Of a stretch of DNA of 64,000 bases, positions 47,595 to 55,612 are shown one piece after another. Under the pieces are notes generated by a model. That model was not told the DNA's origin. It saw only the letters and a list, made by a program, of their open reading frames with translations, and ran no database searches. Position numbers and translations under genes: made by a program. Source of the DNA: Rothia mucilaginosa ATCC 25296 (GTDB lineage Bacteria > Actinomycetota > Actinomycetes > Actinomycetales > Micrococcaceae). The stretch lies in contig NZ_ACVO01000001.1 of NCBI RefSeq assembly GCF_000175615.1, positions 1-64,000 of the forward strand, given 5' to 3'. Every line of letters begins with the position of its first letter. Positions within the stretch are counted from its first letter, which is position 1.

Positions 47595-48371
47595 CTAGTT
47601 GATGTCCATGTGAAGGTCCCACTTGTTGTTCAGGTAGCGGCCAACAGCCTCACCGAACATCTTCACGTGACGCTTATCAGCCGCCACGGTCTGCTCCTTG
47701 CCGTCCTTGAACAGCTTCTCACCCAGATCCACGTTCAGAGTCACGGTCCAGTTGTACGCGCCCTGCGCCAGAACAGGGTGCTTGGTGCCAATAGTCAAAG
47801 TAGCGGTCGGGTTCACGTACCAGGTCTTCTTCTCGTCAATACCTGCCTTAGTGGAATCCGCGTACTTCTTCATTGCCGCCAAGGTCTCCTGATCGGTGCT
47901 GACCTCGTTCATGTAGTGCATATCGCCGGTACGCAGCAGGTACTCAAACGCCGCCCCGAAGTACGCCAGAGCCGCCGCAAAGCCAGCCACCGAATTCTGG
48001 TGCATAGCCTCCGGAACGATCGGGGACGGCACGTTCTGCGGCGGGTGCTCAGCGTTACCCGGCTGGTACTCGCCGTGATCCTCCATCTTCTCCAGCTTCG
48101 CTACGCCGCTGTAATCCTTATTGTCGTTAGGCAGCGGAGAGTTCGTCGCAGTAGCCGAAGCCGACGCAGAAGCGGACGGGGAAGCAGACGCCGATGCAGA
48201 AGCAGAGGGCGAGGCGGTAGCAGACCCAGAAGCAGCAGCAGAAGCGCTCTCAGAGCCAGAAGCGGAAGCAGACGCCTCAGAAGTAGCCTTAGAGCCACAA
48301 GCCGCCAGCAAAGCCATGGAGCTGACGCCCAGTACACCCAGCGCCGCGCGGCGGGTCAGGTTCTCGGACAT
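47595..48371 (-). CDS. Lipoprotein array, member 1
   Basis: Protein of 258 residues with a signal combining twin arginine (TRRAALGVLGVSS) and lipobox (LLAAC, Cys at about 25). A 50-residue Ser/Ala/Pro spacer follows. The core (about 88-258) carries the array's common pattern: HPPQNVPSPIVPEA, ENS-like QNSVAGFAAALAYF, AAFEYLLRTGDMHY, a later TWYVNPTATL and a closing NKWDLHM. From memory it resembles the actinobacterial lipoprotein family DUF6318, although the family's usual cysteine pair is missing. GAAAGG precedes the ATG. Function is unknown. The Ser/Ala tract probably spans the cell wall. It is the last gene of the five in the direction of transcription. Confidence 0.8.
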   Translation of the reverse strand: MSENLTRRAALGVLGVSSMALLAACGSKATSEASASASGSESASAAASGSATASPSASASASASPSASASASATATNSPLPNDNKDYSGVAKLEKMEDHGEYQPGNAEHPPQNVPSPIVPEAMHQNSVAGFAAALAYFGAAFEYLLRTGDMHYMNEVSTDQETLAAMKKYADSTKAGIDEKKTWYVNPTATLTIGTKHPVLAQGAYNWTVTLNVDLGEKLFKDGKEQTVAADKRHVKMFGEAVGRYLNNKWDLHMDIN

Positions 48372-48488
48372 AGTGATACCTTTCAGTCAGTCGGTGATTG
48401 CAACCAGTTTAGCCGCAAACCCAACAGGATACAGAGTTGAGCGGACGAAGCGTGAGAAGCGCCTCGCAGATAAAAGCGTTATGACGAA

Positions 48489-49484
48489 CTATGACGCCGC
48501 GGAGGTGGCGGACGCCTCAACGGACGCCTCAGCAGAAGCGGCGGCAGAAGAGGGCGCAGAAGCCGAACCGGATGCTGCCGCGCTCGCAGAGGAAACACCG
48601 CCCTGAGCAGCGCTACCCTGGGCAGTGGCACCCTGAACAGTGGCACCGTACGCCACGCTCAGCTCCCACATCTTAGAATCAGCGTGGTAGCGACCGCGGA
48701 AATCGCACTCCTGAACCGTTACCCGAGAAGCCGGACCCGCCGCAGTAGCAGTAGCAGAAGCCGAAGCAGTAGGGGACGCCGCGTCAGACACCAGCGCATC
48801 CTCGGACGGCTCAGTAGGCTCAGCAGACGCCGAAGCGCTCGCCGAGGCAACCACCGGCTGGATCTTGCCCTCAGCCACCGCCTCCGCACCGAAGTCCAGA
48901 GTGTACTTGCCCTTAAACAGCAGGTTGCCATCACTCATAATGGACGGTTGCGCACTCGAAAGCGCATAGGAAGCCGACGGATTCACATACCAGGAACCCT
49001 TCTCCACACCCGCAAGAATAGAAGCCGACAGAGCATCCACCTCAGAGCGAGTCTTCGACGACAGCTGAATACCGGTCGAGAACGCATCCGTGCTACCGGT
49101 CTTCACCAGATAATCCATAGCCGCCGCAAAATAGGCAATCGCCTCATGAAAACCCGTCACCGTATTCGCCGACAGAGCATCAGTCACCTTCGGCTTCGGA
49201 GCATTACGCGGCGGATGATCCACCGTACCCTGCTCATAATTCACCGCACCCTCATAGTGGGTGTACTCCACCAGACCCGAATAGTTCTGACCATCATCGC
49301 TGTACCCATTCGGGTTAGCGCTCGACTTCGAACCGTTCAGGCTACCGCCCTGAGAACCCGACTGCTGGCTAGAGCTACCCGAGCCGCACGCGCTCAACAG
49401 CGCCGCAGAACCGGCAACAGCGGATGCGCCCAAGCCCAAACGCAGCAGAGAACGGCGCGAGAAAGACTGAGAAAAAGAAGACAT
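48489..49484 (-). CDS. Lipoprotein array, member 2
   Basis: Protein of 331 residues. Twin-arginine-type signal (FSRRSLLRLGLGASAVAGSAALLSAC) with lipobox Cys at about 33, then a short Ser/Gly/Gln spacer. The core has DHPPRNAPKPKVTDALSANT, AIAYFAAAMDYLVKTGSTD, SWYVNPSASYAL, FDxR-type DFRGRYH and KMWELSV, matching the other members. A Ser/Ala/Glu/Pro low-complexity insertion splits the core near residues 215-250. A second Ala/Ser-rich tail ends the protein. These tracts distinguish it from member 1. Ligand or partner are unknown. Confidence 0.78.
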   Translation of the reverse strand: MSSFSQSFSRRSLLRLGLGASAVAGSAALLSACGSGSSSQQSGSQGGSLNGSKSSANPNGYSDDGQNYSGLVEYTHYEGAVNYEQGTVDHPPRNAPKPKVTDALSANTVTGFHEAIAYFAAAMDYLVKTGSTDAFSTGIQLSSKTRSEVDALSASILAGVEKGSWYVNPSASYALSSAQPSIMSDGNLLFKGKYTLDFGAEAVAEGKIQPVVASASASASAEPTEPSEDALVSDAASPTASASATATAAGPASRVTVQECDFRGRYHADSKMWELSVAYGATVQGATAQGSAAQGGVSSASAAASGSASAPSSAAASAEASVEASATSAAS

Positions 49485-49536
49485 AAGAGAAAAACCTTGA
49501 ATCCAGGAAAGCTCGTTACTACCAGAGTAAAACAGA

Positions 49537-49571
49537 TCATGCCCTAACCCGAGTGCGAGTTAGGGCATGAT
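49537..49571 (-). terminator. Terminator between lipoprotein members 3 and 2
   Basis: ATCATGCCCTAAC-TCGCACTCG-GGTTAGGGCATGAT stem, followed on the minus strand by a T-rich stretch (CTGTTTTAC). It implies separate messages for members 3 and 2. Confidence 0.75.
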
Positions 49572-49590
49572 GCCTCATCCATCTGAGGGC

Positions 49591-50445
49591 TTAAAGGTTG
49601 TCACCATTAGAATTGCCGCCATTACCGGAGTTGCCGGAATTGCCAGCATTACCGCCGTTAGCGGCACCACCGCTGGCACCACCATTAGCGCCACCATTCT
49701 GCGGCTGAGCCGATGCCTGAGCCTCGTACTCATCCTGAATAGTCAAAGTCCAGTCATTATCGTGGCGCACACCGGTAATCACCAGACCGCGCTCAGTACG
49801 GCGCACCTTCTCAGACATCTCCGCAGGAGCACCGTCAATCACCACGGTCGGACCCAAATCAATCACCAAGTCAAAGGTCCACTGCACGCTCTTCTTCACC
49901 AGCGCAGGAACTGCAGTGAACGCAGACATGGTCACCTTCGGCGACACAAACCAATCACGATTCTGCGAGCTCTCATTCGACTCATCCATAAACGAAGAGA
50001 ACGAAGCAATGAATTTCTCATCAGCCTTCGACTCACGCAGCGGAGCCGCATCACCGGTCAGCACCAGGTAGTTAATCGCCGCATACACGAACGCAATCGA
50101 ATCGTATAGACCCTGCACCGAGTTCTCCGAAGCGCTCGCTGGACGCTTGGGGAACGGCACGTTCTGCGCGGGAGCAGACTCGGTCGCCGGAATGAAATCA
50201 CCCTTCTTCTCGTAGTTATCGAAGGTTACCTCGCCGCTAAAGTCAGCGCGCGCAGAAGCAGAGGGGGAAATCTGAGGGGTATCCGCATCAGCGTCCTCGC
50301 TGGTGGACGAAGAACCACCGCACGCAACCAGTAGGGCGCTCAAAGACACGCCCGCAACGCCCGCACCCGCGTAGCGCAGAGCAGAACGGCGGCTGATGCC
50401 GGTAGTGGAACTGGGAAGCCCGGAGGTCATGGGGAAAAGCGCCAC
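49591..50445 (-). CDS. Lipoprotein array, member 3
   Basis: Protein of 284 residues from the GTG at 50445, which follows GAAAGG with normal spacing; a downstream ATG at 50430 is an alternative. The signal is GISRRSALRYAGAGVAG with lipobox LLVAC (Cys at about 39). An acidic spacer precedes the core: ESAPAQNVPFPKRPASASENSVQGL, AFVYAAINYLVLTGDAAPL, DWFVSPKVTMSAF and DNDWTLTIQDEY. A Gly/Asn-rich tail (NGGANGGASGG, NSGNSGNGGN) ends the protein. The core is shared with the other four members, while the tail composition is its own. Confidence 0.78.
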   Translation of the reverse strand: MALFPMTSGLPSSTTGISRRSALRYAGAGVAGVSLSALLVACGGSSSTSEDADADTPQISPSASARADFSGEVTFDNYEKKGDFIPATESAPAQNVPFPKRPASASENSVQGLYDSIAFVYAAINYLVLTGDAAPLRESKADEKFIASFSSFMDESNESSQNRDWFVSPKVTMSAFTAVPALVKKSVQWTFDLVIDLGPTVVIDGAPAEMSEKVRRTERGLVITGVRHDNDWTLTIQDEYEAQASAQPQNGGANGGASGGAANGGNAGNSGNSGNGGNSNGDNL

Positions 50446-50718
50446 GGAATACCTTTCGAGTGAGAATCTCAGGTGAGAGACGAGTGAGAGAAAGCCTCGA
50501 CGAGCGGATATCACACGCGGACATCCCTCTAGAGACAGTCCTAAGTATAACGCGCCCCCGCCTTCACACCCGTGTGTACCAGCGCTCAAACGAGCGTGAT
50601 ATGCCGCCCATCAGCGAACTTACCGCAACCAGCGGCAACAGCGCACCGAAAGGGGCACAGGGAATAGTGAAGGAGAGGACGCGTTCAACGTCTATAGGGA
50701 TTGTCTATAGGGGAGGGG

Positions 50719-51888
50719 CTACTGGGCACCCGCCGCGGGAGCAGCATCTCCACCAGCGGCACCGGGCTGAGCGGCACCGGGATCAGGAGCACCGGGCGCT
50801 GCGCTCGGCTGAACCGTCGCAGCGGCAGGCTGAGTTGCCACAGGCTGCGCGGTAGCCGCAGGCGCCTGGGTAGCGGCAGGCTGAGGAGCCTGAGCCGCGC
50901 CACCCTGACCGGTGCCGGTCTGCGCACCACCGTTCTGGGAGCCAGTGTACTGACGGGAACCGTTCTGGGCGGCAGGAGCCTGCGCACCACCGTTCTGCGC
51001 GGCACCATTCTGAGAAGTGCCCTGAGCCGTGCCGTTACCCGAAGTATTCGCGCCGGTGTGTGCGCCAGCATTAGCCGCCACGGTGCTGTCATCAGTCACC
51101 GTCGGGGTATAGGTCGAGGAAGGATGCGCACGCGGAGTCTGCGTCGGCTTCGGGGTCAACGCGGGATCGTACTGCTGAGGCGCAATTACCAACCAGCGCT
51201 TCGCCTCTTCATCGTACTCAGCGTAGAGAGCCTTAATCTCCTGTGCCTCAGTGTCTTCCAGAGGCTTGGTCGTATTGGTCGCCTTCTCAACCTGCATACC
51301 GTGCGCCTGAGTTACGGTGCACGCCCACGCATACTTAGTGCCGCGGGTCGTCGGCTGCTTATCGGTCAGACGGAACGTCCACTCGCCGCCCACCAGCCAG
51401 TTCGTACCGGGAGCATAGAATGCACGCAGCTTCTCCAGCGCCGCACGGTTGGTAGAGTTCTGAGCCTGAACCACCTGCAGAGCAGGACCGGGGTCACCGG
51501 TCATGCGGGCATAGTTCACCGCCGCCGCAAAATACGCGAAGGTGGCGCGCAGACCGCGGGCGTTCTTGTCGTACATGCTCTCATCCTCAATCGGGATGGG
51601 CACGGCACTCGCCTTAGAATCAACGCTTGCCGGGCCGGCAGTCGGCTCAATCGTGTAGACCTGACCGGTTTCCGGGTCGGTGCTACTCATCGGAGCTGCG
51701 CCATTACCGGGAATGTACTTGGTCCACTTCAGCTCGCCCGACAGATTGTCGTAGGCACCCGCAATCGAAGCGGAAGCAGTGGGGGAGGCGGTCGCCTCCG
51801 CAGTCTTTTTGGAACCGCAAGCGGCAAGCATCGCACCCAGGGCGGCGGTGCCCGTAAGCGCAATAAAGTGGCGGCGGCTGTGAATCAT
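50719..51888 (-). CDS. Lipoprotein array, member 4
   Basis: The longest member, 389 residues. Signal HSRRHFIALTGTAALGAMLAAC, lipobox Cys at about 24. The core includes KASAVPIPIEDESMYDKNARGL, TFAYFAAAVNYARMTGDPGP, TNWLVGGEWTFRL and KRWLVIAPQQYD, aligning with the other members. About 140 C-terminal residues form a Gln/Gly/Ala/Asn-rich tail (QNGAAQNGGAQAPAAQNG and similar units), then Ala/Pro. The tail is likely disordered and may cross the wall or bind other surface polymers. AAGGGG precedes the ATG. Confidence 0.78.
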   Translation of the reverse strand: MIHSRRHFIALTGTAALGAMLAACGSKKTAEATASPTASASIAGAYDNLSGELKWTKYIPGNGAAPMSSTDPETGQVYTIEPTAGPASVDSKASAVPIPIEDESMYDKNARGLRATFAYFAAAVNYARMTGDPGPALQVVQAQNSTNRAALEKLRAFYAPGTNWLVGGEWTFRLTDKQPTTRGTKYAWACTVTQAHGMQVEKATNTTKPLEDTEAQEIKALYAEYDEEAKRWLVIAPQQYDPALTPKPTQTPRAHPSSTYTPTVTDDSTVAANAGAHTGANTSGNGTAQGTSQNGAAQNGGAQAPAAQNGSRQYTGSQNGGAQTGTGQGGAAQAPQPAATQAPAATAQPVATQPAAATVQPSAAPGAPDPGAAQPGAAGGDAAPAAGAQ

Positions 51889-52097
51889 AGTGATCCCCTT
51901 GAATGTGCTGTGATGCGGAAGTATCGGTGATAAGTGAAGAGCTCACGCTCCAATTCTCAGCCTAACATCACGCCCCTACAGGAGGGCGCGAAGCAGTCAC
52001 CCGCAGGGCGGGTAGACGCGTATTGAGGCGAAAATGGGCGGACCTCATCTAGCCCTAGCCTATAGATTTCACGCGTGGCACACAAATAAAAGCCCTC

Positions 52098-52146
52098 ATC
52101 CGTGCCTCATATCACCCAATATGACGGGTTCTTTGAGGCACGGATG
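52098..52146 (-). terminator. Terminator after lipoprotein member 5
   Basis: CATCCGTGCCTCA...TGAGGCACGGATG stem, followed on the minus strand by GGCTTTTATTT. Confidence 0.82.
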
Positions 52147-52156
52147 TAAAGAAGCT

Positions 52157-53038
52157 TTAGGCTGAGCCTCGAATATAACGAGCCGCCTTAGAAGGGGTGC
52201 TCTTATTCGGGGTCGGGTGCGCACTCGGAATATTCGCGGACGGTTCAGCGGTAGCCGCAGGGGTGGCGGTAGCACTCGGGGAAGACTTCGGATCCTCCAG
52301 CATCTGCCAGCCCTCTTCACCAAAGTAGACGTAAGCATCCGCCTTCTGATTGCTGCCGTAGATACCGGTGAGCTGCTCACGCTGACGGGTCTCATGGTTG
52401 AACAGGAACGCGTTTTCGTCCACCTTCAGGGTCGCCTTCCAGCAGTAGACGTCCTGCTCGGTAGCGGGCACCGGCTGCGGGGAGCTCAGGTTAATGCACA
52501 TGGGGTGGTTGTTCTTAGAGACCAGCCAACCAATGTTGTAGCGGTAGATATCGCGGTACATTTGCGCCATCTGACTAAAGTGCTCCTGGCCGGGCAAATC
52601 CATGAAGGGATTGGTGTCACCGGTGAGGAGCATGTAGTTCTGCGCCGCACCCCAGTACTGCAGGAAGGCGTGCAGGCCCTCGACGGTGCGCTCTTTAGCT
52701 TCCGGGGGCATGGTGGGGCGGGGGACATTGACGGCTCGATGGCTCAGGGTACCGTTCGAGAAATTTCCGGAACGCTCAAAGAACTCATCGGGCAGGATCG
52801 CCGGTCCGCGACCGTCCAGGGCGGATGCGGGCAGGGGCTCGGCGTAGGTGATGCTGCGCGTGGTGGTCGCAGATTTAGTCTGGGCGCTCTGAGTCGCATG
52901 TGCGGCATCAGTGGGAGAAGGTTCAGTGAGTGGTTGAGGGCGAGAAACTGCGCTGGGGCTGCAAGCGCTTGCGAGTGCGCTCAATGCTGCTCCGGAAGAA
53001 AGAGCAAGAAGATGGCGACGTGACAGCGAACCGAACAT
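52157..53038 (-). CDS. Lipoprotein array, member 5
   Basis: Protein of 293 residues from the ATG at 53038, with GAAAGG six bases upstream. Signal LSRRHLLALSSGAALSALASAC, lipobox Cys at about 26. The core has HRAVNVPRPTMPPEAKERTVEGL, LQYWGAAQNYMLLTGDTNPFMDL, IGWLVSKNNHPMC and EEGWQML. It is closest in wording to the DUF6318-like pattern (EGLHAFLQYWGAAQNY) and contains two cysteines in the mature part (PMCIN, VYCW). The short Pro/Ser/Thr tail ends in a basic stretch. As the first gene in the direction of transcription, it may mark the ancestral end of the array. Confidence 0.78.
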   Translation of the reverse strand: MFGSLSRRHLLALSSGAALSALASACSPSAVSRPQPLTEPSPTDAAHATQSAQTKSATTTRSITYAEPLPASALDGRGPAILPDEFFERSGNFSNGTLSHRAVNVPRPTMPPEAKERTVEGLHAFLQYWGAAQNYMLLTGDTNPFMDLPGQEHFSQMAQMYRDIYRYNIGWLVSKNNHPMCINLSSPQPVPATEQDVYCWKATLKVDENAFLFNHETRQREQLTGIYGSNQKADAYVYFGEEGWQMLEDPKSSPSATATPAATAEPSANIPSAHPTPNKSTPSKAARYIRGSA

Positions 53039-53635
53039 ACGCAACCTTTCGCAAGAGTAAAGACGGGCAGGCAGTAACGGGTAGCTCGGATGCAGTGAAC
53101 CTCAACGGCAGTTGATTGCAGTTGCGTGAGGGGTTGGTGAGCGTTCCCGATGGGTGTGGCATACCGCGGTGAGTACGGATGCGATAGAAAGGGCAGGTCA
53201 GAAGCCGCCTGAAGGAATCGGTGTGGGTTATGACCTGCCTGGTTGTCGTGCTCAATGATTCTAAGCGTACTTTCAGGTTCACAATGACCATATCTGCGCT
53301 TGAGCGTAAAAAGTTATCAAATCTTAATATTTGCCCGTTTTATGCGGGTTATAAAACATACCAATGTGTTCCGGATGACCGCATTGAAATATGCCGCTTT
53401 CCTGCGGAAACTCAAGGATTTTCTCACCTGCTCTTCTTATGAATAAATCATAAATTGGAGTTGTTGCACCCTGTGCGCAAGTAGTATCTCAACCTCTTCA
53501 GGTTGTCCAAACACCTATCAAAAACAGCCCCTCACACAGCCTGGGCACCCCCATCCGCACAACCTAGCCACAACGCGACCGCGCCAACACCCAAACATGG
53601 CATGAAGCAGGTGCGCCCTATGGGACAATAGCGCT
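53039..53635. other. Divergent intergenic region, AT-rich in the middle
   Basis: About 600 bases without a supported gene, between the divergently transcribed lipoprotein array and the GTPase operon. The part from about 53270 to 53480 is clearly AT-rich. AACCT-CTTC-AGGTT at 53491-53504 is a small hairpin. It must carry promoters for both directions. Before the GTPase start a -10-like GACAAT lies six bases upstream of the GTG (53624-53629), a possible leaderless start. Confidence 0.4.
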
Positions 53636-55564
53636 GTGACTACCACCGACTATGCGCAGCTCAAAGCAGCTCGCGAACTGCTCACTCGAATCCCCCTCCC
53701 GCTCGACGTAGAAGCCGGCGAAACCCCCGGCACCCCCTACACCGTCACCCACGACGGCACCGCCGAGCACGGCACCGCCACCGCGCGCACCCTGCTCGCC
53801 GCCATGGCACGCCAACTCGACGACTACATCCTGCCCCGCAGCGCCAGCGTCGACAACCCCCTCACCATCGTGGTCGGAGGCTCCACGGGCGCCGGCAAAT
53901 CCACCCTCGTCAACACCCTTCTCGGCGAACCGCTCACCCAGTCCGGCGCGATTCGACCCACCACCCGCCACCCCGTACTCCTGCACCGCGCAGAAGACGA
54001 AGCGGCGCTGTCGCCCGAACGCTTCCTGCCTACCCTGCCGCGCACCCGCACCTCCGGCATGAACGCCGGATCGCAGGCACTACCCGGCCTCGACCCGAAG
54101 ATTGCGCGCGCCCTCATTCCTATTACTACCTCGGCGCTACCGCAGGGCATCGCGCTCATCGACGCACCCGATATCGACTCCGTCTCCGAGGAAAACCGCA
54201 CCCTCGCCAAGGAGCTGCTCTCCGCCGCTGACCTGTGGCTCTTCGTCACCACTGCCAACCGCTACGCCGACGCCGTGCCCTGGGAACTGCTCCACGAAGC
54301 AGCCGCACGCTCCATCGCCATCGCCGTGGTGCTCAACCGTGTGCCCGAAGGCGACGAAGAAGCCATCGAAAACGACCTGCGACGCATGCTCGACGAGGCC
54401 GGAATCCACGCCGTACTGATTCACACCGTCACCGAACAGCCGCGCGACGAAAGCGGCATGCTCGCACCCGTCAGCCTCGCCCCGCTGACCCTGTGGATCC
54501 GCGAACTCGGCGCCGACGCACCTGCCCGCGCCGCCATCGCCCGGCAGACCCTCGCCGGTGCCGTCGAAACCCTCGCCGGTAACCTGCAGGTGCTCGCCGC
54601 CGAACAGGCACGCCAGCAGGCGGCACACCAGTCGCTTGCCACCATCGCCGCCGAAGAATACGAGGACGCGCTGACCACCATTGACGGGGCGCTCTCCGAC
54701 GGCTCGCTGCTACGCGGTGAAGTGCTCTCGCGCTGGCACGACTTCGTGGGAACCGGCGACTTCTTCCGCTCCCTCGACAGCACCATCGGTCGCCTGCGCG
54801 ACCGCGTCGGCTCCGCACTGCGCGGTCAGCCCGCCGCCGCACAGAAGGTAGAAGACGCCCTCGAAAGCGGCATCCACGCCGTCGTGCTGGATGCAGCCGC
54901 CCGTGCCTCCGAAAACACCCGCACCCGCTGGCGTGCCAGCCGCGCCGGACGCTCCCTGCTGGCGCGCCTTGATGCGCCGCAGGCTGTTTCTGTTGCGCCG
55001 CAGGCTGTCTCCACCGCACCCGAACAGAACGCAGGCGCAAACGGTGAGGTGAAGGGCAACGAAGCGAAGGGCGAAGTGCAGTCCGCCGAGGACATCTTCT
55101 CCGCAGCCGTTGCCGAACAGATTCGCCTCTGGCAGGGCTCCGTGCTCGAAATGATTCGCGAAGAAGGCGCCGACAAGCGCAAACGCGCCCGCTTCCTCTC
55201 CCTGGGTGTGAACGCCACTGCCGTGATGCTCATGGTCGCCGCGTTCAGCCTCACCGGCGGCATTACCGGTATTGAGGCAGGTATTGCCGGCGGTAGTGGC
55301 GTGGTCGGCACCAAACTGCTCGAGTCCATCTTCGGTGAAGACGCGGTGCGCCGCATGGCAACCCGCGCCCGCACCGACCTGCTCGAACGCATGGCGGATC
55401 TGCTCACCGAGCACGCTCAGCCCTTCACCGTGGTACTCGAAGAAACCGACCCGCAGGCTGATGCCGAGGACATTCATCGCGCCGCCGAGCAGGTGCAGAA
55501 CATCGCCGCAGAAATGAGCGCGCAGAGCCAAACTGCCCACACTAACGGCACAGTTGCCCGCTAA
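53636..55564 (+). CDS. Dynamin-like GTPase, first of a pair
   Basis: Large GTPase of 642 residues. P-loop GGSTGAGKSTLVNTLLG lies at about 82-98, switch/G3 is ALIDAPDIDSV and the G4-like strand is VVLNRVP. Helical regions to about 510 are followed by a hydrophobic hairpin (GVNATAVMLMVAAFSLTGGITGIEAGIAGG) at about 520-555 that could insert in the membrane. This arrangement, and the second GTPase gene 48 bases later, resembles the DynA/DynB-type dynamin pairs of actinobacteria. Those act in membrane remodelling and septation in Streptomyces. A role in division or membrane repair here is an inference. The GTG start has no evident ribosome binding site. Confidence 0.82.
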   Translation: MTTTDYAQLKAARELLTRIPLPLDVEAGETPGTPYTVTHDGTAEHGTATARTLLAAMARQLDDYILPRSASVDNPLTIVVGGSTGAGKSTLVNTLLGEPLTQSGAIRPTTRHPVLLHRAEDEAALSPERFLPTLPRTRTSGMNAGSQALPGLDPKIARALIPITTSALPQGIALIDAPDIDSVSEENRTLAKELLSAADLWLFVTTANRYADAVPWELLHEAAARSIAIAVVLNRVPEGDEEAIENDLRRMLDEAGIHAVLIHTVTEQPRDESGMLAPVSLAPLTLWIRELGADAPARAAIARQTLAGAVETLAGNLQVLAAEQARQQAAHQSLATIAAEEYEDALTTIDGALSDGSLLRGEVLSRWHDFVGTGDFFRSLDSTIGRLRDRVGSALRGQPAAAQKVEDALESGIHAVVLDAAARASENTRTRWRASRAGRSLLARLDAPQAVSVAPQAVSTAPEQNAGANGEVKGNEAKGEVQSAEDIFSAAVAEQIRLWQGSVLEMIREEGADKRKRARFLSLGVNATAVMLMVAAFSLTGGITGIEAGIAGGSGVVGTKLLESIFGEDAVRRMATRARTDLLERMADLLTEHAQPFTVVLEETDPQADAEDIHRAAEQVQNIAAEMSAQSQTAHTNGTVAR

Positions 55565-55612
55565 ACCACTCCGGACAGGCACCCCGCACCACAGACGAAG
55601 AAATAACGCACT

